Numbered from the stretch's first letter, positions 18,634 to 27,226 are shown. The stretch: 64,000 bases of DNA from Bryobacterales bacterium (GCA_020846745.1 JADLDI010000077.1:1-64000); one strand, 5' to 3'. Numbers and translations: made by a program. Notes: generated from the sequence alone by a model not told the origin.

Positions 18634-20376
18634 GTGTTGTCCCCGATTCGCGGTCAGTACGAGATCATCCGGGAGATCGGCTCCGGCGGAATGGGAAAAG
18701 TGTATCTGGGCCGCGACTTGAGGCTGCAGCGTCAGGTGGCGCTGAAAGTATTGCTGGCAGGCGACCGGGCGGACCCGGAGCGCCGGCGACGGTTTTTGCA
18801 GGAAGCCAAGGCCGCTTCGGCGCTGAACCACCCGAACATCGTTATCGTTTACGACATCGTCACGGAAGACGATTCTGACATTCTGGTGATGGAGTACGTA
18901 TCGGGAAAAACCCTGGTAGATTTGATACCACGCGGCGGCTTGCGCGTGCCACAGGTAATCAATTACGGCCACCCGGTTGCCTCGGCGCTCGCCGCAGCGC
19001 ACGGACAAGGAATCGTCCACCGCGACCTGAAACCAGGCAACATCATGGTGACCGACACCGGTCTGGTGAAGATCCTCGATTTCGGTTTGGCGAAGTTCTC
19101 AGCGCCTGTCAACGATAACGACGAAACGCAGGCCGCGCCGTTAACCGTCGAGGGGTCGATTATCGGCACGCTCTGCTATATGTCTCCCGAGCAGGCGCAA
19201 GGAAAGCCGGTTGACGCACGGTCGGACGTTTTTTCTTGCGGGGCCGTGTTGTACGAGATGGCTACCGGCAACCGGGCGTTCAAGGGTGAGAACAGCATCA
19301 CGGTGCTGTCGGCAGTGTTACGTGACGATCCGCCGAGCATGGTTGCTGCCACACCGGAGATACCTTCCGAGTTGGAGGTGGTGATCGCGCGGTGTTTGCG
19401 GAAAGATCCTGACGACCGGTACCAGACGATGTCTGAGGTGATGCAGGAGTTGGGAGCCTTAAAGCAATCTTCCGAAGATGGAAGCTTGTATCGGGCCAAG
19501 ACCGTGACTTTGGCGCCAGCGCCGGTGGCCGCGCCGGCGCCGGTGACGCTAACGGCGAATCGAACGCCGATCATAGCGGCGATTGTTTCCGTATTTGTAT
19601 TCATTGGTCTGCTGGCCTGGTATCTGACTCGGCCGCAGCCTGCGCCACCGGCGCCGCCGGCGAAACAGACGGCACGGGATACAGTGCTGGACAATGCGCG
19701 GATTATCGAGATGGCGCAGGCGCGGGTGCCGGAGTCTGTGATCGTGTCGCAGATTCGCGCATCCAAAACCGAATTCGATCTGTCGGCAGATGCAGTGATT
19801 GCGCTCGTGAAAGCCGGAGCAACGGAGCGGGTGATTGAAACGATGCGGAATCCGAAGGCGGCGGTTGCAGCAACCGGCGCGGTTGGAGAGCCGGGCGAAC
19901 AGAAGCCGTCGCCGGTACCGCCGGAAGCGAACCCGGCCAACGCTGCGCCAGAGGCGCCCGCGCCGGCTCCGAAGTTGTTCACCATACCCGATGGAACGCC
20001 GGTGCGGCTGATTGCCGCCGAGGAGATAGCGTCGGGTGTGGCGCCGGGAACGAAGCTCCACTTTGCCGTGGCAGAACCGCTGGTGGTCGGCGATGTGGTT
20101 TTGGCTGCGCGAGATGCCGCAGCGTCAGGCACTGTCCTCGACCGGACGAAGCGGCGGTTCCTGGTGCTGGGATCGAAACCGATGTTCGAGTTCACGACGT
20201 TGCGTGCGGTGGGCGGCAAGGAACTGAGGATTCGTGCGACGGCTAGTACGAAGGCGGATGAGGCATCGGCGCGGGCGCTCGATGCTCCTGGTGCGAAACC
20301 CAAGAACGTGCTGGTACCGAAAGGGGCTCCGTTTGTCGCCTATGTGGACGGCCAGCAAACGGTGACGCTGCCGTAG
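18634..20376 (+). CDS. Membrane Ser/Thr protein kinase (Hanks type)
   Basis: This 580-residue protein starts at GTG. The kinase domain at about 9-270 is complete: GSGGMG glycine loop (17-22), VALKVL lysine, HRDLKPGN with catalytic Asp131, DFG with Asp149, and an activation loop leading to YMSPEQ. A Pro/Ala-rich linker precedes one transmembrane helix (about 310-333). The outer part has a short helical region, another Pro/Ala-rich stretch, and a C-terminal beta domain beginning IPDGTPVRL that resembles domains found in other acidobacterial envelope proteins. No PASTA repeats are present. It probably senses an envelope signal and phosphorylates cytoplasmic targets. It lies 105 bp after the aminotransferase gene and probably has its own promoter. 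Confidence 0.88.
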   Translation: MLSPIRGQYEIIREIGSGGMGKVYLGRDLRLQRQVALKVLLAGDRADPERRRRFLQEAKAASALNHPNIVIVYDIVTEDDSDILVMEYVSGKTLVDLIPRGGLRVPQVINYGHPVASALAAAHGQGIVHRDLKPGNIMVTDTGLVKILDFGLAKFSAPVNDNDETQAAPLTVEGSIIGTLCYMSPEQAQGKPVDARSDVFSCGAVLYEMATGNRAFKGENSITVLSAVLRDDPPSMVAATPEIPSELEVVIARCLRKDPDDRYQTMSEVMQELGALKQSSEDGSLYRAKTVTLAPAPVAAPAPVTLTANRTPIIAAIVSVFVFIGLLAWYLTRPQPAPPAPPAKQTARDTVLDNARIIEMAQARVPESVIVSQIRASKTEFDLSADAVIALVKAGATERVIETMRNPKAAVAATGAVGEPGEQKPSPVPPEANPANAAPEAPAPAPKLFTIPDGTPVRLIAAEEIASGVAPGTKLHFAVAEPLVVGDVVLAARDAAASGTVLDRTKRRFLVLGSKPMFEFTTLRAVGGKELRIRATASTKADEASARALDAPGAKPKNVLVPKGAPFVAYVDGQQTVTLP

Positions 20377-20408
20377 CTGATATCATTCTCTTCTCAGGGC
20401 TCAAAACG

Positions 20409-20555
20409 ATGGCTGACGAGAAACCCAAACCAACGCAGGCAGCGGCGAAGCCGCACTATCAATCGGTAAACGATGTCGTGCAAGTGGCGCTGAACCGTTT
20501 GCGGGACGAGCGAGAGCAGGCGTCGCAGGCAGATTCCGAGCCGAAGAAAGCTTAG
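20409..20555 (+). CDS. Small hypothetical protein, 48 residues
   Basis: A 48-residue reading frame starts at ATG 20409 and stops at TAG 20553. It is rich in Lys, Glu, Ala and Gln, with an amphipathic centre (VVQVALNRLRDEREQ) that would form a helix. It has no signal peptide and no cysteine. It follows the kinase gene by 32 bp and meets the convergent coxG gene with a 4-bp overlap of stop codons. The helix-like centre and tight packing support it as real, but no family is recognised. Confidence 0.5.
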   Translation: MADEKPKPTQAAAKPHYQSVNDVVQVALNRLRDEREQASQADSEPKKA

Positions 20556-20992
20556 GTTTTGGCGGCGAGGTCGGCCAGACGGTCGAAGAACTTGCGGATC
20601 ATCATTCGTGAAGTGGTGTCGACGAGGCGGCTGCCGACGGCGGCGATGGTTCCGCCGACCTGCGCCTGGCCTTTGTAGGTAATCAGGGTGCCCGTGCCGG
20701 CGAGGGATAACTGGATGAGCCCTTCGCCTCGAACGAAGCCTATCTTACCCGTGCCGTCGACCACCATTCGGTAACTATCGGGCGGGTTCTCGTCGGAAAT
20801 CCTGACTTTGCCGCTAAACAGGCCTGCCAGGCTGGCGAGTGTCACCTTCATTTTCATCTGATACTCGCCGGGCGCGGTGGTGACTAACTCGTCGCAGCCG
20901 GGCATGCACTGGGCGAGGATCTTAGGGTCGAGCAGTAACTGGTAAGCCCGTTCGGGCGGAACGGCGATGGTGTGCGATCCTTCCACCGTCAC
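20552..20992 (-). CDS. coxG: CoxG-like SRPBCC protein
   Basis: This 146-residue protein matches carbon-monoxide-dehydrogenase subunit G (SRPBCC/START fold). Near the N-terminus are PPERAYQLLLDP and AQCMPGCDEL, with the middle YQMKMKVTLASL. CoxG is thought to help anchor or mature the Mo-hydroxylase at the membrane. It is the last gene of the Mo-hydroxylase operon and overlaps coxM by 4 bp. The C-terminal extension with a membrane helix seen in some CoxG proteins is absent. Confidence 0.8.
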   Translation of the reverse strand: MTVEGSHTIAVPPERAYQLLLDPKILAQCMPGCDELVTTAPGEYQMKMKVTLASLAGLFSGKVRISDENPPDSYRMVVDGTGKIGFVRGEGLIQLSLAGTGTLITYKGQAQVGGTIAAVGSRLVDTTSRMMIRKFFDRLADLAAKT

Positions 20993-21834
20993 CGCAGCAC
21001 AGCCTCCAAGGCGCGGGCGGCGTAGACTTCAGCCATTGCTTTGCGGTAATCGGCCGAAGCATGGATGTCGTTGTTCGCTTCCTCGGCCGCGGCGATTCCC
21101 TTAACCGCTTCGGCGATGTCGGCTTTGGTTCCGGCGCTGCCGATCAGTTTCGTTTCGGCGGTTGTCGCGCGGAAAGCTTTGCCGGAAACGCCGGTGACGC
21201 CGATGCGGCAGGTGGAAACAACGCCGCCGGCCCTGGCGGCAATGACCGCGATGCCGACCAGGGCGAAGCCTGAGGCCGGGTTCTGCATCTTTTTATAGGC
21301 TGTCCTGGCTCCGGGGGGCGATGCGGCGACGATAATCTCAGTGAGTAACTCGCCGGGCTCGACGGCGGTGGTGAAGGTGTCAACGAAGAAATCAGTGGCC
21401 GCGACTTCGCGCCTGCCGCCGGTGCTGCTGAGCACCAGCGTGGCGTCGAGGGCCAGGATGGCGGCAGGGTAGTCCGCAGCCGGGTCGGCATGGGCGAGTG
21501 AGCCTCCGATGGTGCCCACGTTACGGATCTGCACGTCGCCGATCTTGCCGGCGGTGGTGGCCAACAACGGGCAGAGCGAACGAACAACGTCGCTCGACTC
21601 GATTTCGTAATGGGTGGCCAGTGCGCCGATATGCAGACGGCCGTTCTCTTCACTGATCGAGCTCAGGCCCGGCACCTTGCGAAGGTCGACGAGGTGTTCC
21701 GGCTGGGCGAGGCGCAGTTTCATCATCGGCACAAGGCTCATGCCGCCGGCCAGCGGTTTAGCGCCATCGGCCAGTAACGCGAGGGCGGCGTGCAGCGTGT
21801 CGGGCGCCGAGTAAGAGAATTCAGTAGCGATCAT
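20989..21834 (-). CDS. coxM: Molybdenum hydroxylase FAD-binding medium subunit (CoxM-like)
   Basis: This 281-residue protein fits the FAD-binding subunit of CO dehydrogenase/xanthine dehydrogenase family enzymes. KPLAGGMSLVPMMKLR (about 26-41) and NVGTIGGSLAHADPAAD (about 105-121) are the two FAD-binding loops. The C-terminal CO_deh_flav_C region follows. It would pass electrons from the 2Fe-2S subunit via FAD to a quinone or other acceptor. It starts one base after the large-subunit stop and overlaps coxG by 4 bp, so it is in one operon. Confidence 0.88.
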   Translation of the reverse strand: MIATEFSYSAPDTLHAALALLADGAKPLAGGMSLVPMMKLRLAQPEHLVDLRKVPGLSSISEENGRLHIGALATHYEIESSDVVRSLCPLLATTAGKIGDVQIRNVGTIGGSLAHADPAADYPAAILALDATLVLSSTGGRREVAATDFFVDTFTTAVEPGELLTEIIVAASPPGARTAYKKMQNPASGFALVGIAVIAARAGGVVSTCRIGVTGVSGKAFRATTAETKLIGSAGTKADIAEAVKGIAAAEEANNDIHASADYRKAMAEVYAARALEAVLR

Positions 21835-21835
21835 G

Positions 21836-24175
21836 TTAGTTCACCCCCGCGTGGATTAACTTCCAAATCTTCTCGGAAGTAAGCGGCATGTCGATGTGTT
21901 TGACGCCCAATGGGCTGAGTGCGTCGACGACAGAGTTGACCATGGCCGGCGAGCAACCGATCGTACCGGCTTCGCCGACACCCTTTACGCCGAGCGGGTT
22001 GACCGGCGACGGAGTTTCCGTATGCTCCGATTCGATCCACGGCATCATCGTGGCCTTGGGAACAGCATAGTCTGTGAGTTCGCCGGTAATCAACTGGCCG
22101 CTGTCGTCGTAGACGGCTTGCTCCCAGAGGGCTTGGCCCAGCCCTTGAGCCACGCCGCCATGAACCTGCCCGGCGACCAGCAGCGGGTTGATGAGTTTGC
22201 CGCAATCGTCGACGCAGACGTAGCGTTTGATATCGATGTGGCCGGTGTCGCGATCGACTTCGGTGACGCAGATGTGCGCGCCAAAGGGGAAGGTGAAGTT
22301 AGGCGGTTCCCAGAACTTAGTTACGGAGATGCCGGGCTCAGTTTGCGGCGGCAACTTAGTGGCGAGATAGGCCTGGCCGGAGATCTGCTGCAGCGTCACT
22401 TGCTTACCATTGCTTGGGGAATGGCAGCAACCGTTCTCATAGAGCACGTCGTCGGTTTGGAGCATCATGGCGCCGAAGCGGGTGAGCTTGGCCTTTACCT
22501 CCTGCAGCGCTTCATAGAGTGCGGCGCCGCCGACGGCAGTGTTGCGCGAACCAAAAGTCCCGATACCGTACTGCACGACGGCGGTGTCGCCGTGGACGAT
22601 GCGCACGTCGTCGAGGCTAACCCCTAGTTCGTCGGCCACGATTTGGGCGAACGTGGTTTCCTCGCCCTGACCATGCGGGGACGTTCCAGTAAGTACAGTG
22701 ACCTTGCCGGACGGTTCGACGCGAACGGTGGCGGATTCCCAACCTCCGGCCGGCATGGCCGCGGACGGCCCCATGGCACAAACTTCGCCGTAGGTGGATA
22801 CGCCGATGCCCATCAAGCGGCCTTCGGCTCGCGCGGCCTTCTGCTCTTCCCGGAGTTTCTTGTATCCAACGATTTCGGCGGCCTTAAACACGGGGGCGGA
22901 GTAGTTACCCGAATCGTAGAGGAGACCGGTGGCGGTGGAAAACGGGAATTCTTCGTTTTTGATGAAGTTCTTAAGCCGCAACTCGAGCGGGTCCATCTTG
23001 AGTTCGGCCGCGAGCATATCGACGATGCGCTCGATGGCGTGAGTGGCCTCGGGCCGTCCGGCTCCGCGATAAGCGTCGGTTGGGACCGCGTTGGTGAACA
23101 CTCCGACGAGTTCGGCTTTCACATTACGGAAACGGTACAGGCCGGGCAACATGAGCACGGAAAGGACCGGAATCAGCGGCGTGAGTAACTGGTGATAAGC
23201 GCCTAAGTCCTGAATGAGCTTGACGCGCATTCCGGTGATGGTGCCGTCTCTCTTGGCCGCTAACTCGTAGTAATCGACGTGACCGCGTCCATGGATCGTG
23301 CACATGTAATTTTCGCGGCGCGATTCGATCCACTTCACGGGCTTGCCGATGTTCATGGCCACCCAGGCGATGAGCGCTTCTTCCGCGTAGACGTTTAGTT
23401 TGGAGCCAAAGCCGCCGCCTACTTCAGGAGTGATCACGCGCAGGTCGTTTTCGGCAATGCCGAGCATGCCGGCGACCAGAGATCGCATGAGGTGCGGAAT
23501 TTGTGTAGACGACCAGAGGGTTATGTGGCGCTCGCCTTTGTGCCACTGGGCGACGACACCGCGGGTTTCGAGCGCGGTCGGAATCAAGCGCTGACTGGTG
23601 ATGCGCTGCTTGACGACAACGTCGGCTTCAGCGAAGGCTGTATCGACGTCGCCACCCGCTTGCTCATACACAAACGCTATGTTCGACCCGAAGTCGGGAT
23701 GCACGACCGGCGAGGATTCGGCCATGGCCTTTTCGGGATCGGTAACGGCGGGTGTGGGATCGTAGTCGACTTCAATGAGGTCCGCCGCGTCACGGGCGAT
23801 GTAGCGGTCGGTCGCAACCACGACAGCAACGGCGTGGCCGACATAATACACGCGGTTTTGCGCCAGGACGTGGTGCTTAGGAACTTTCAGGCCGGGCAGA
23901 GTTACGCCGCACGGAACGCCGCCGATGTCCCTGACGTCTGCGCCGGTAAAGACCGCGACGACCCCGGGCAGGGCTTTGGCTGCCGAAGTGTCGATGCGGT
24001 TGATGCGGGCGGCGCCGTGTGGGCTGCGAACGATCGCCGCGTGGTGCAGGTCGGGCAGTTTGAGGTCTTCGACATAGGTCGCTGTGCCGGTGAGCAGACG
24101 CGGGTCCTCTTTCCGGCGAACGCGTTTGCCCACGAGCTTTTCGGTTTTGGTGGATGGAACGCTGATGGTCGACAT
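21836..24175 (-). CDS. coxL: Form II CO-dehydrogenase-type molybdopterin-binding large subunit
   Basis: This 779-residue protein is the molybdopterin-cytosine-dinucleotide-binding subunit of a xanthine dehydrogenase-family enzyme. The active-site loop reads AYRGAGR (368-374), the form II (BMS) signature, and not the AYxCSFR of true form I CO dehydrogenases. Other motifs are GGGFGSKLN, the glutamine-containing SPHGQGEETTFAQI, and GVGEAGTIG with the catalytic Glu near 743. Form II enzymes have uncertain substrates; CO is possible but aldehydes or purines are equally plausible. It is co-transcribed with coxS upstream (4-bp gap) and coxM downstream. Confidence 0.88.
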   Translation of the reverse strand: MSTISVPSTKTEKLVGKRVRRKEDPRLLTGTATYVEDLKLPDLHHAAIVRSPHGAARINRIDTSAAKALPGVVAVFTGADVRDIGGVPCGVTLPGLKVPKHHVLAQNRVYYVGHAVAVVVATDRYIARDAADLIEVDYDPTPAVTDPEKAMAESSPVVHPDFGSNIAFVYEQAGGDVDTAFAEADVVVKQRITSQRLIPTALETRGVVAQWHKGERHITLWSSTQIPHLMRSLVAGMLGIAENDLRVITPEVGGGFGSKLNVYAEEALIAWVAMNIGKPVKWIESRRENYMCTIHGRGHVDYYELAAKRDGTITGMRVKLIQDLGAYHQLLTPLIPVLSVLMLPGLYRFRNVKAELVGVFTNAVPTDAYRGAGRPEATHAIERIVDMLAAELKMDPLELRLKNFIKNEEFPFSTATGLLYDSGNYSAPVFKAAEIVGYKKLREEQKAARAEGRLMGIGVSTYGEVCAMGPSAAMPAGGWESATVRVEPSGKVTVLTGTSPHGQGEETTFAQIVADELGVSLDDVRIVHGDTAVVQYGIGTFGSRNTAVGGAALYEALQEVKAKLTRFGAMMLQTDDVLYENGCCHSPSNGKQVTLQQISGQAYLATKLPPQTEPGISVTKFWEPPNFTFPFGAHICVTEVDRDTGHIDIKRYVCVDDCGKLINPLLVAGQVHGGVAQGLGQALWEQAVYDDSGQLITGELTDYAVPKATMMPWIESEHTETPSPVNPLGVKGVGEAGTIGCSPAMVNSVVDALSPLGVKHIDMPLTSEKIWKLIHAGVN

Positions 24176-24179
24176 GGGG

Positions 24180-24656
24180 TTACCTGGTTGCCCCCTGCAG
24201 AGCGGCGGCGGATTTGACGGCGTTGACGATGTGCTGGTAGCCCGTACAGCGGCAGAGGTTGCCTTCGATGCCGTGACGGATATCGGATTCGGTGGGATTG
24301 GGATTACGGTCGAGCAGTTGCTTTACGGACATCAGCATTCCCGGCGTGCAGAAGCCACACTGCACGGCGTGCTCGTTCCAAAACGCTTCCTGGATGGGGT
24401 GAAGTTTGCCATTGGTGGCGAGACCCTCCACAGTGGTGACCTCGCGGCCATCGGCCTGGACGGCGAACAGAGCACAGCTCTTGACGGCCATACCGTCGAG
24501 CAGCACGGTGCAGGAGCCGCACACGGAGGTTTCGCACCCGGTGTGGGGTCCGGTTGCGCCGACAAGATCTCTCAGGAAGTGGATCAGCAACATTCGGGGC
24601 GCCACGTCGTGGGTGTGGCGGACTCCGTTCACAGTCACGGACACGGTGTGCGTCAT
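24180..24656 (-). CDS. coxS: Molybdenum hydroxylase 2Fe-2S small subunit (CoxS-like)
   Basis: This 158-residue protein has two [2Fe-2S] sites. The plant-ferredoxin type is GCETSVCGSCTVLLDG plus a further Cys. The second is CGFCTPGML with CRCTGY. It would carry electrons from the Mo centre to FAD. I start it at ATG 24656, because the domain begins immediately with MTHTVSVTVNG; a longer form from a GTG at 24698 is open but adds an atypical 14 residues. First gene of the coxS-coxL-coxM-coxG operon. Confidence 0.87.
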   Translation of the reverse strand: MTHTVSVTVNGVRHTHDVAPRMLLIHFLRDLVGATGPHTGCETSVCGSCTVLLDGMAVKSCALFAVQADGREVTTVEGLATNGKLHPIQEAFWNEHAVQCGFCTPGMLMSVKQLLDRNPNPTESDIRHGIEGNLCRCTGYQHIVNAVKSAAALQGATR

Positions 24657-24702
24657 AAGGGGGTCGGATCGAAACATTAGCACAAACCGGTTTGGCACTG
24701 CA

Positions 24703-24772
24703 ATGGGTGTGCGCCTTCATGGGTGCGCACCTTGATATGGGTGCGCACCTTGACATGGGTGTGCGCCGCCGT
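24703..24772. repeat. Short tandem repeat, four units of 16-18 bp
   Basis: Four consecutive units beginning ATGGGTGYGCRCC lie here (24703-24718, 24719-24736, 24737-24754, 24755-24772). The two middle units differ by a single base. The array sits between the start of the Mo-hydroxylase operon and the 3' end of the TSUP gene, exactly where the operon's promoter would be expected. Confidence 0.7.
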
Positions 24773-24795
24773 GGCGGAGGCGCCGAATCAAGCGG

Positions 24796-25557
24796 CTATT
24801 TGCGCGAGACCCAGGAGAAAATGGCGACACCGAAGCCGATGGCCACGACGATGGCGCGCACAACGGGTACAGGCATCTTCTGCGCCACTCTGGCTCCGGT
24901 GTAGCCGCCCGCAATCGCGCAGACGGCCATGATCACCGCGTACTTCCAGACGATGACGCCGGCAAACAGGAAAATGACGGCAGTCATCCCGTTGATACTG
25001 GCGGCGAGCAGGTTTTTCACCGCGTTCATCTGGTGGATGTGGGGGATGCCGACAAAGGCGAGCGAACTGAGCATCAGAATTCCGATGCCGGCTCCGAAAT
25101 AGCCGCCATAAATGCCGACGAGCAACTGGAAGAGGACGATGCCGATGAGTGTGCTGGTTTTGGGAGCTTGATGAGGGTGCGCGCCAATCCACCGCGCGAT
25201 AGGCTTCTGCAGCAGCAACAATGTCGAGGCAGTGACGAGTAGCCAGGGGACCAAAGTGGCGAACACTTTTTCGGGCATTTTGATGACCAGGACAGACCCG
25301 ATCAACCCGCCAATGATGCTCGGGGGCCACAGGCGCAGCAGGTGGTGGCGCGAATGGGAGAGTTGCTTGCGATATCCCCAACCTGCGGCGAGCGAGCCCG
25401 GCAGCAAGGCCATCGTGCTGGTCGCGTTGGCGGCAACGGGACTCAGCACCAGCAACAGACTCGGGAATGTCAGCAGCGTTCCACCGCCGGCAATTGAGTT
25501 GACAGCGCCGCCAAGAAAAGCCGAAATCCCCAGTAGAATCCAGTTCCAGTCAGGCAT
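24796..25557 (-). CDS. TSUP/TauE-SafE family membrane exporter
   Basis: This 253-residue protein is hydrophobic throughout, with about seven to eight membrane segments. It has the family N-terminus (FLGGAVNSIAGGGTLLTFPSLL) and a second half-repeat near GIYGGYFGAGIGILML. The two-fold internal repeat is typical of the sulfite/organosulfonate exporter family, which moves sulfur-containing or other small organic anions. It starts 5 bp after the amidase stop, so the two genes are probably co-transcribed. Confidence 0.85.
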   Translation of the reverse strand: MPDWNWILLGISAFLGGAVNSIAGGGTLLTFPSLLLVLSPVAANATSTMALLPGSLAAGWGYRKQLSHSRHHLLRLWPPSIIGGLIGSVLVIKMPEKVFATLVPWLLVTASTLLLLQKPIARWIGAHPHQAPKTSTLIGIVLFQLLVGIYGGYFGAGIGILMLSSLAFVGIPHIHQMNAVKNLLAASINGMTAVIFLFAGVIVWKYAVIMAVCAIAGGYTGARVAQKMPVPVVRAIVVAIGFGVAIFSWVSRK

Positions 25558-25562
25558 CCGGT

Positions 25563-27140
25563 TTAGCTTGCCAGCAGCGTCCCTTCCGGCAGAAACCGGG
25601 GCACCTTGCGGGCCTTCGATGCCTGCTCAAATGCATAGGCGAACTTGATTAGTGTACCTTCTGTCCAGGCGCGGCCGAAGAACGAGACGCCGATGGGGAG
25701 TCCGTGAATGAACGCGCCGGGCAGGGTGATGTGCGGATATCCGGCGACGGCTGGGTAGGTGGAACTGCCGCCGCGGCCGTAGTTGCCGTTCAACCAATCG
25801 ATTCGCGAGGCTGGAGGATTGGTGGGCGCCACGATCGCGTCGAGCCGGTGCTTGTCCATCACTGCGTCGATGCCTTCTTCGCGGCTCGACTTGCGGCAGA
25901 GCGCGAGGGCTTCCACGTATTCCTTGGCATCCAGGCCGCCTTTGGCCTGCGCCTTGATGAAAAGGTCCTGGCCGAAGTAGGGCATTTCTTTGGCCTTGTT
26001 GGCTTCGTTGAACTTGATGATCTCTTCGAGCGTGCGCACGCCGGCCGTTGCGCCGCGGGTGGCGAGATAGGCGGCGATATCGGCTTTTAACTCGGTGAGT
26101 AACACCTCCATCTCCGCGCCGGACCACTTACGATGACTAGGAAATTCGACCGGATCGACCAACTCGGCCCCAAGTGACTTCAGCGTGCCATGGACCTTCT
26201 CCATGAGATAGTCGACGTGCTCGCTCCAGCCGTAGAGTTGCCGGGCGATGCCGATGCGCGCGCCTTGTAGGCCGTTCGGATCAAGGAACCGGGTGTAGTC
26301 CGGCTCGATGTGGCCGTTGGCGGCCGAGGTCGCAGCGTCTCTGTCGTCGGCGCCGGCCAAGGCTGAAAGCACGATGGCCGCATCGCGGACGGTCCGGGTC
26401 ATTGGTCCGGCGGTATCCTGCGTATGCGAAATCGGGACGATGCCGGCACGGGAGACGAGCCCGACGGTGGGCTTGAGGCCGACAATCCCGTTCGCGGAGG
26501 AAGGGGAGACAATCGAGCCGTCAGTTTCGGTGCCGATCGCGGCAGCACAGAGGTTGGCGGAGACGGCTGAGCCGGAGCCGGAACTGGAACCTGACGGATT
26601 GCGATCTAACACGTAGGGATTGCGAGTCTGGCCACCGCGACCGCTCCAGCCGCTGGTGGAGTGGGACGAACGGATATTGGCCCATTCGCTGAGGTTAGTC
26701 TTCCCGATGATGACCGCTCCGGCGGCACGCAGGCGGGCCGCTACAGTGGAGTCGCGCGGCGCAGGTTTAGACGCAAGCGCGAGCGAACCGGCACTGGTGA
26801 GCATGCGGTCGCCCGTGTCGATGTTGTCTTTGAGGAGCATCGGGATGCCGTGGAGCGGCGAACGCGGACCTTTCGCACGGCGCTCCTGGTCTATCGCTTC
26901 GGCGATTGCGAGTGCGTCCGGATTGATCTCGATGACGGAGCGAAGTTGAGGACCGCGGCGGTCGATCTCTTCGATGCGTTTGAGATATAGGCGTGTCAGT
27001 TGGACAGCCGTGTAACGGCCCTGCTTGAGGCCTTCGGACAGGTCCGCAATTCCCAACTCGTCAAGTTCGAACGCATGCTGGCCGCGGTGGCAACCTGCAG
27101 CCGCGGCGGCGACGATTGCCACAAATGATCTCCGGTCCAT
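25563..27140 (-). CDS. Amidase signature-family enzyme, exported lipoprotein
   Basis: This 525-residue amidase has a Tat-like RR and a lipobox (AAAGC, Cys17) at its N-terminus, so it is probably a lipid-anchored periplasmic enzyme. The catalytic triad is visible: Lys104 in LLKDNIDT, the cis-Ser in the PSGSSSGSG loop (about 186-188), and the nucleophile Ser209 in TETDGSI. It hydrolyses an amide to acid and ammonia; the substrate is unknown. It is not GatA, because it is exported and has no gatB or gatC nearby. Tandem with the TSUP exporter gene. Confidence 0.88.
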   Translation of the reverse strand: MDRRSFVAIVAAAAAGCHRGQHAFELDELGIADLSEGLKQGRYTAVQLTRLYLKRIEEIDRRGPQLRSVIEINPDALAIAEAIDQERRAKGPRSPLHGIPMLLKDNIDTGDRMLTSAGSLALASKPAPRDSTVAARLRAAGAVIIGKTNLSEWANIRSSHSTSGWSGRGGQTRNPYVLDRNPSGSSSGSGSAVSANLCAAAIGTETDGSIVSPSSANGIVGLKPTVGLVSRAGIVPISHTQDTAGPMTRTVRDAAIVLSALAGADDRDAATSAANGHIEPDYTRFLDPNGLQGARIGIARQLYGWSEHVDYLMEKVHGTLKSLGAELVDPVEFPSHRKWSGAEMEVLLTELKADIAAYLATRGATAGVRTLEEIIKFNEANKAKEMPYFGQDLFIKAQAKGGLDAKEYVEALALCRKSSREEGIDAVMDKHRLDAIVAPTNPPASRIDWLNGNYGRGGSSTYPAVAGYPHITLPGAFIHGLPIGVSFFGRAWTEGTLIKFAYAFEQASKARKVPRFLPEGTLLAS

Positions 27141-27148
27141 AAGAATCG

Positions 27149-27154
27149 ATTATC
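27149..27154 (-). promoter_or_regulatory. Candidate -10 box of the amidase gene
   Basis: On the minus strand GATAAT lies 8 nt before the ATG at 27140, with no Shine-Dalgarno between. This predicts a leaderless or near-leaderless mRNA. No convincing -35 is seen. Confidence 0.35.
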
Positions 27155-27226
27155 AGGCACAGAGGGTGAACGCAGTGTGCGGGTTCGTCTCGAGCGCCGC
27201 CGGGTGCTAGTCTTTACCTTCAGATC

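Noticed and set aside
19176..20303. 375-residue open frame antisense to the Ser/Thr kinase
   Set aside because: It is the complement of the kinase and its Pro/Ala linker; composition is Ala/Ser/Thr low complexity without motifs.
23492..24217. 241-residue open frame antisense to the Mo-hydroxylase large subunit
   Set aside because: The minus strand has all cofactor motifs; this frame has none.
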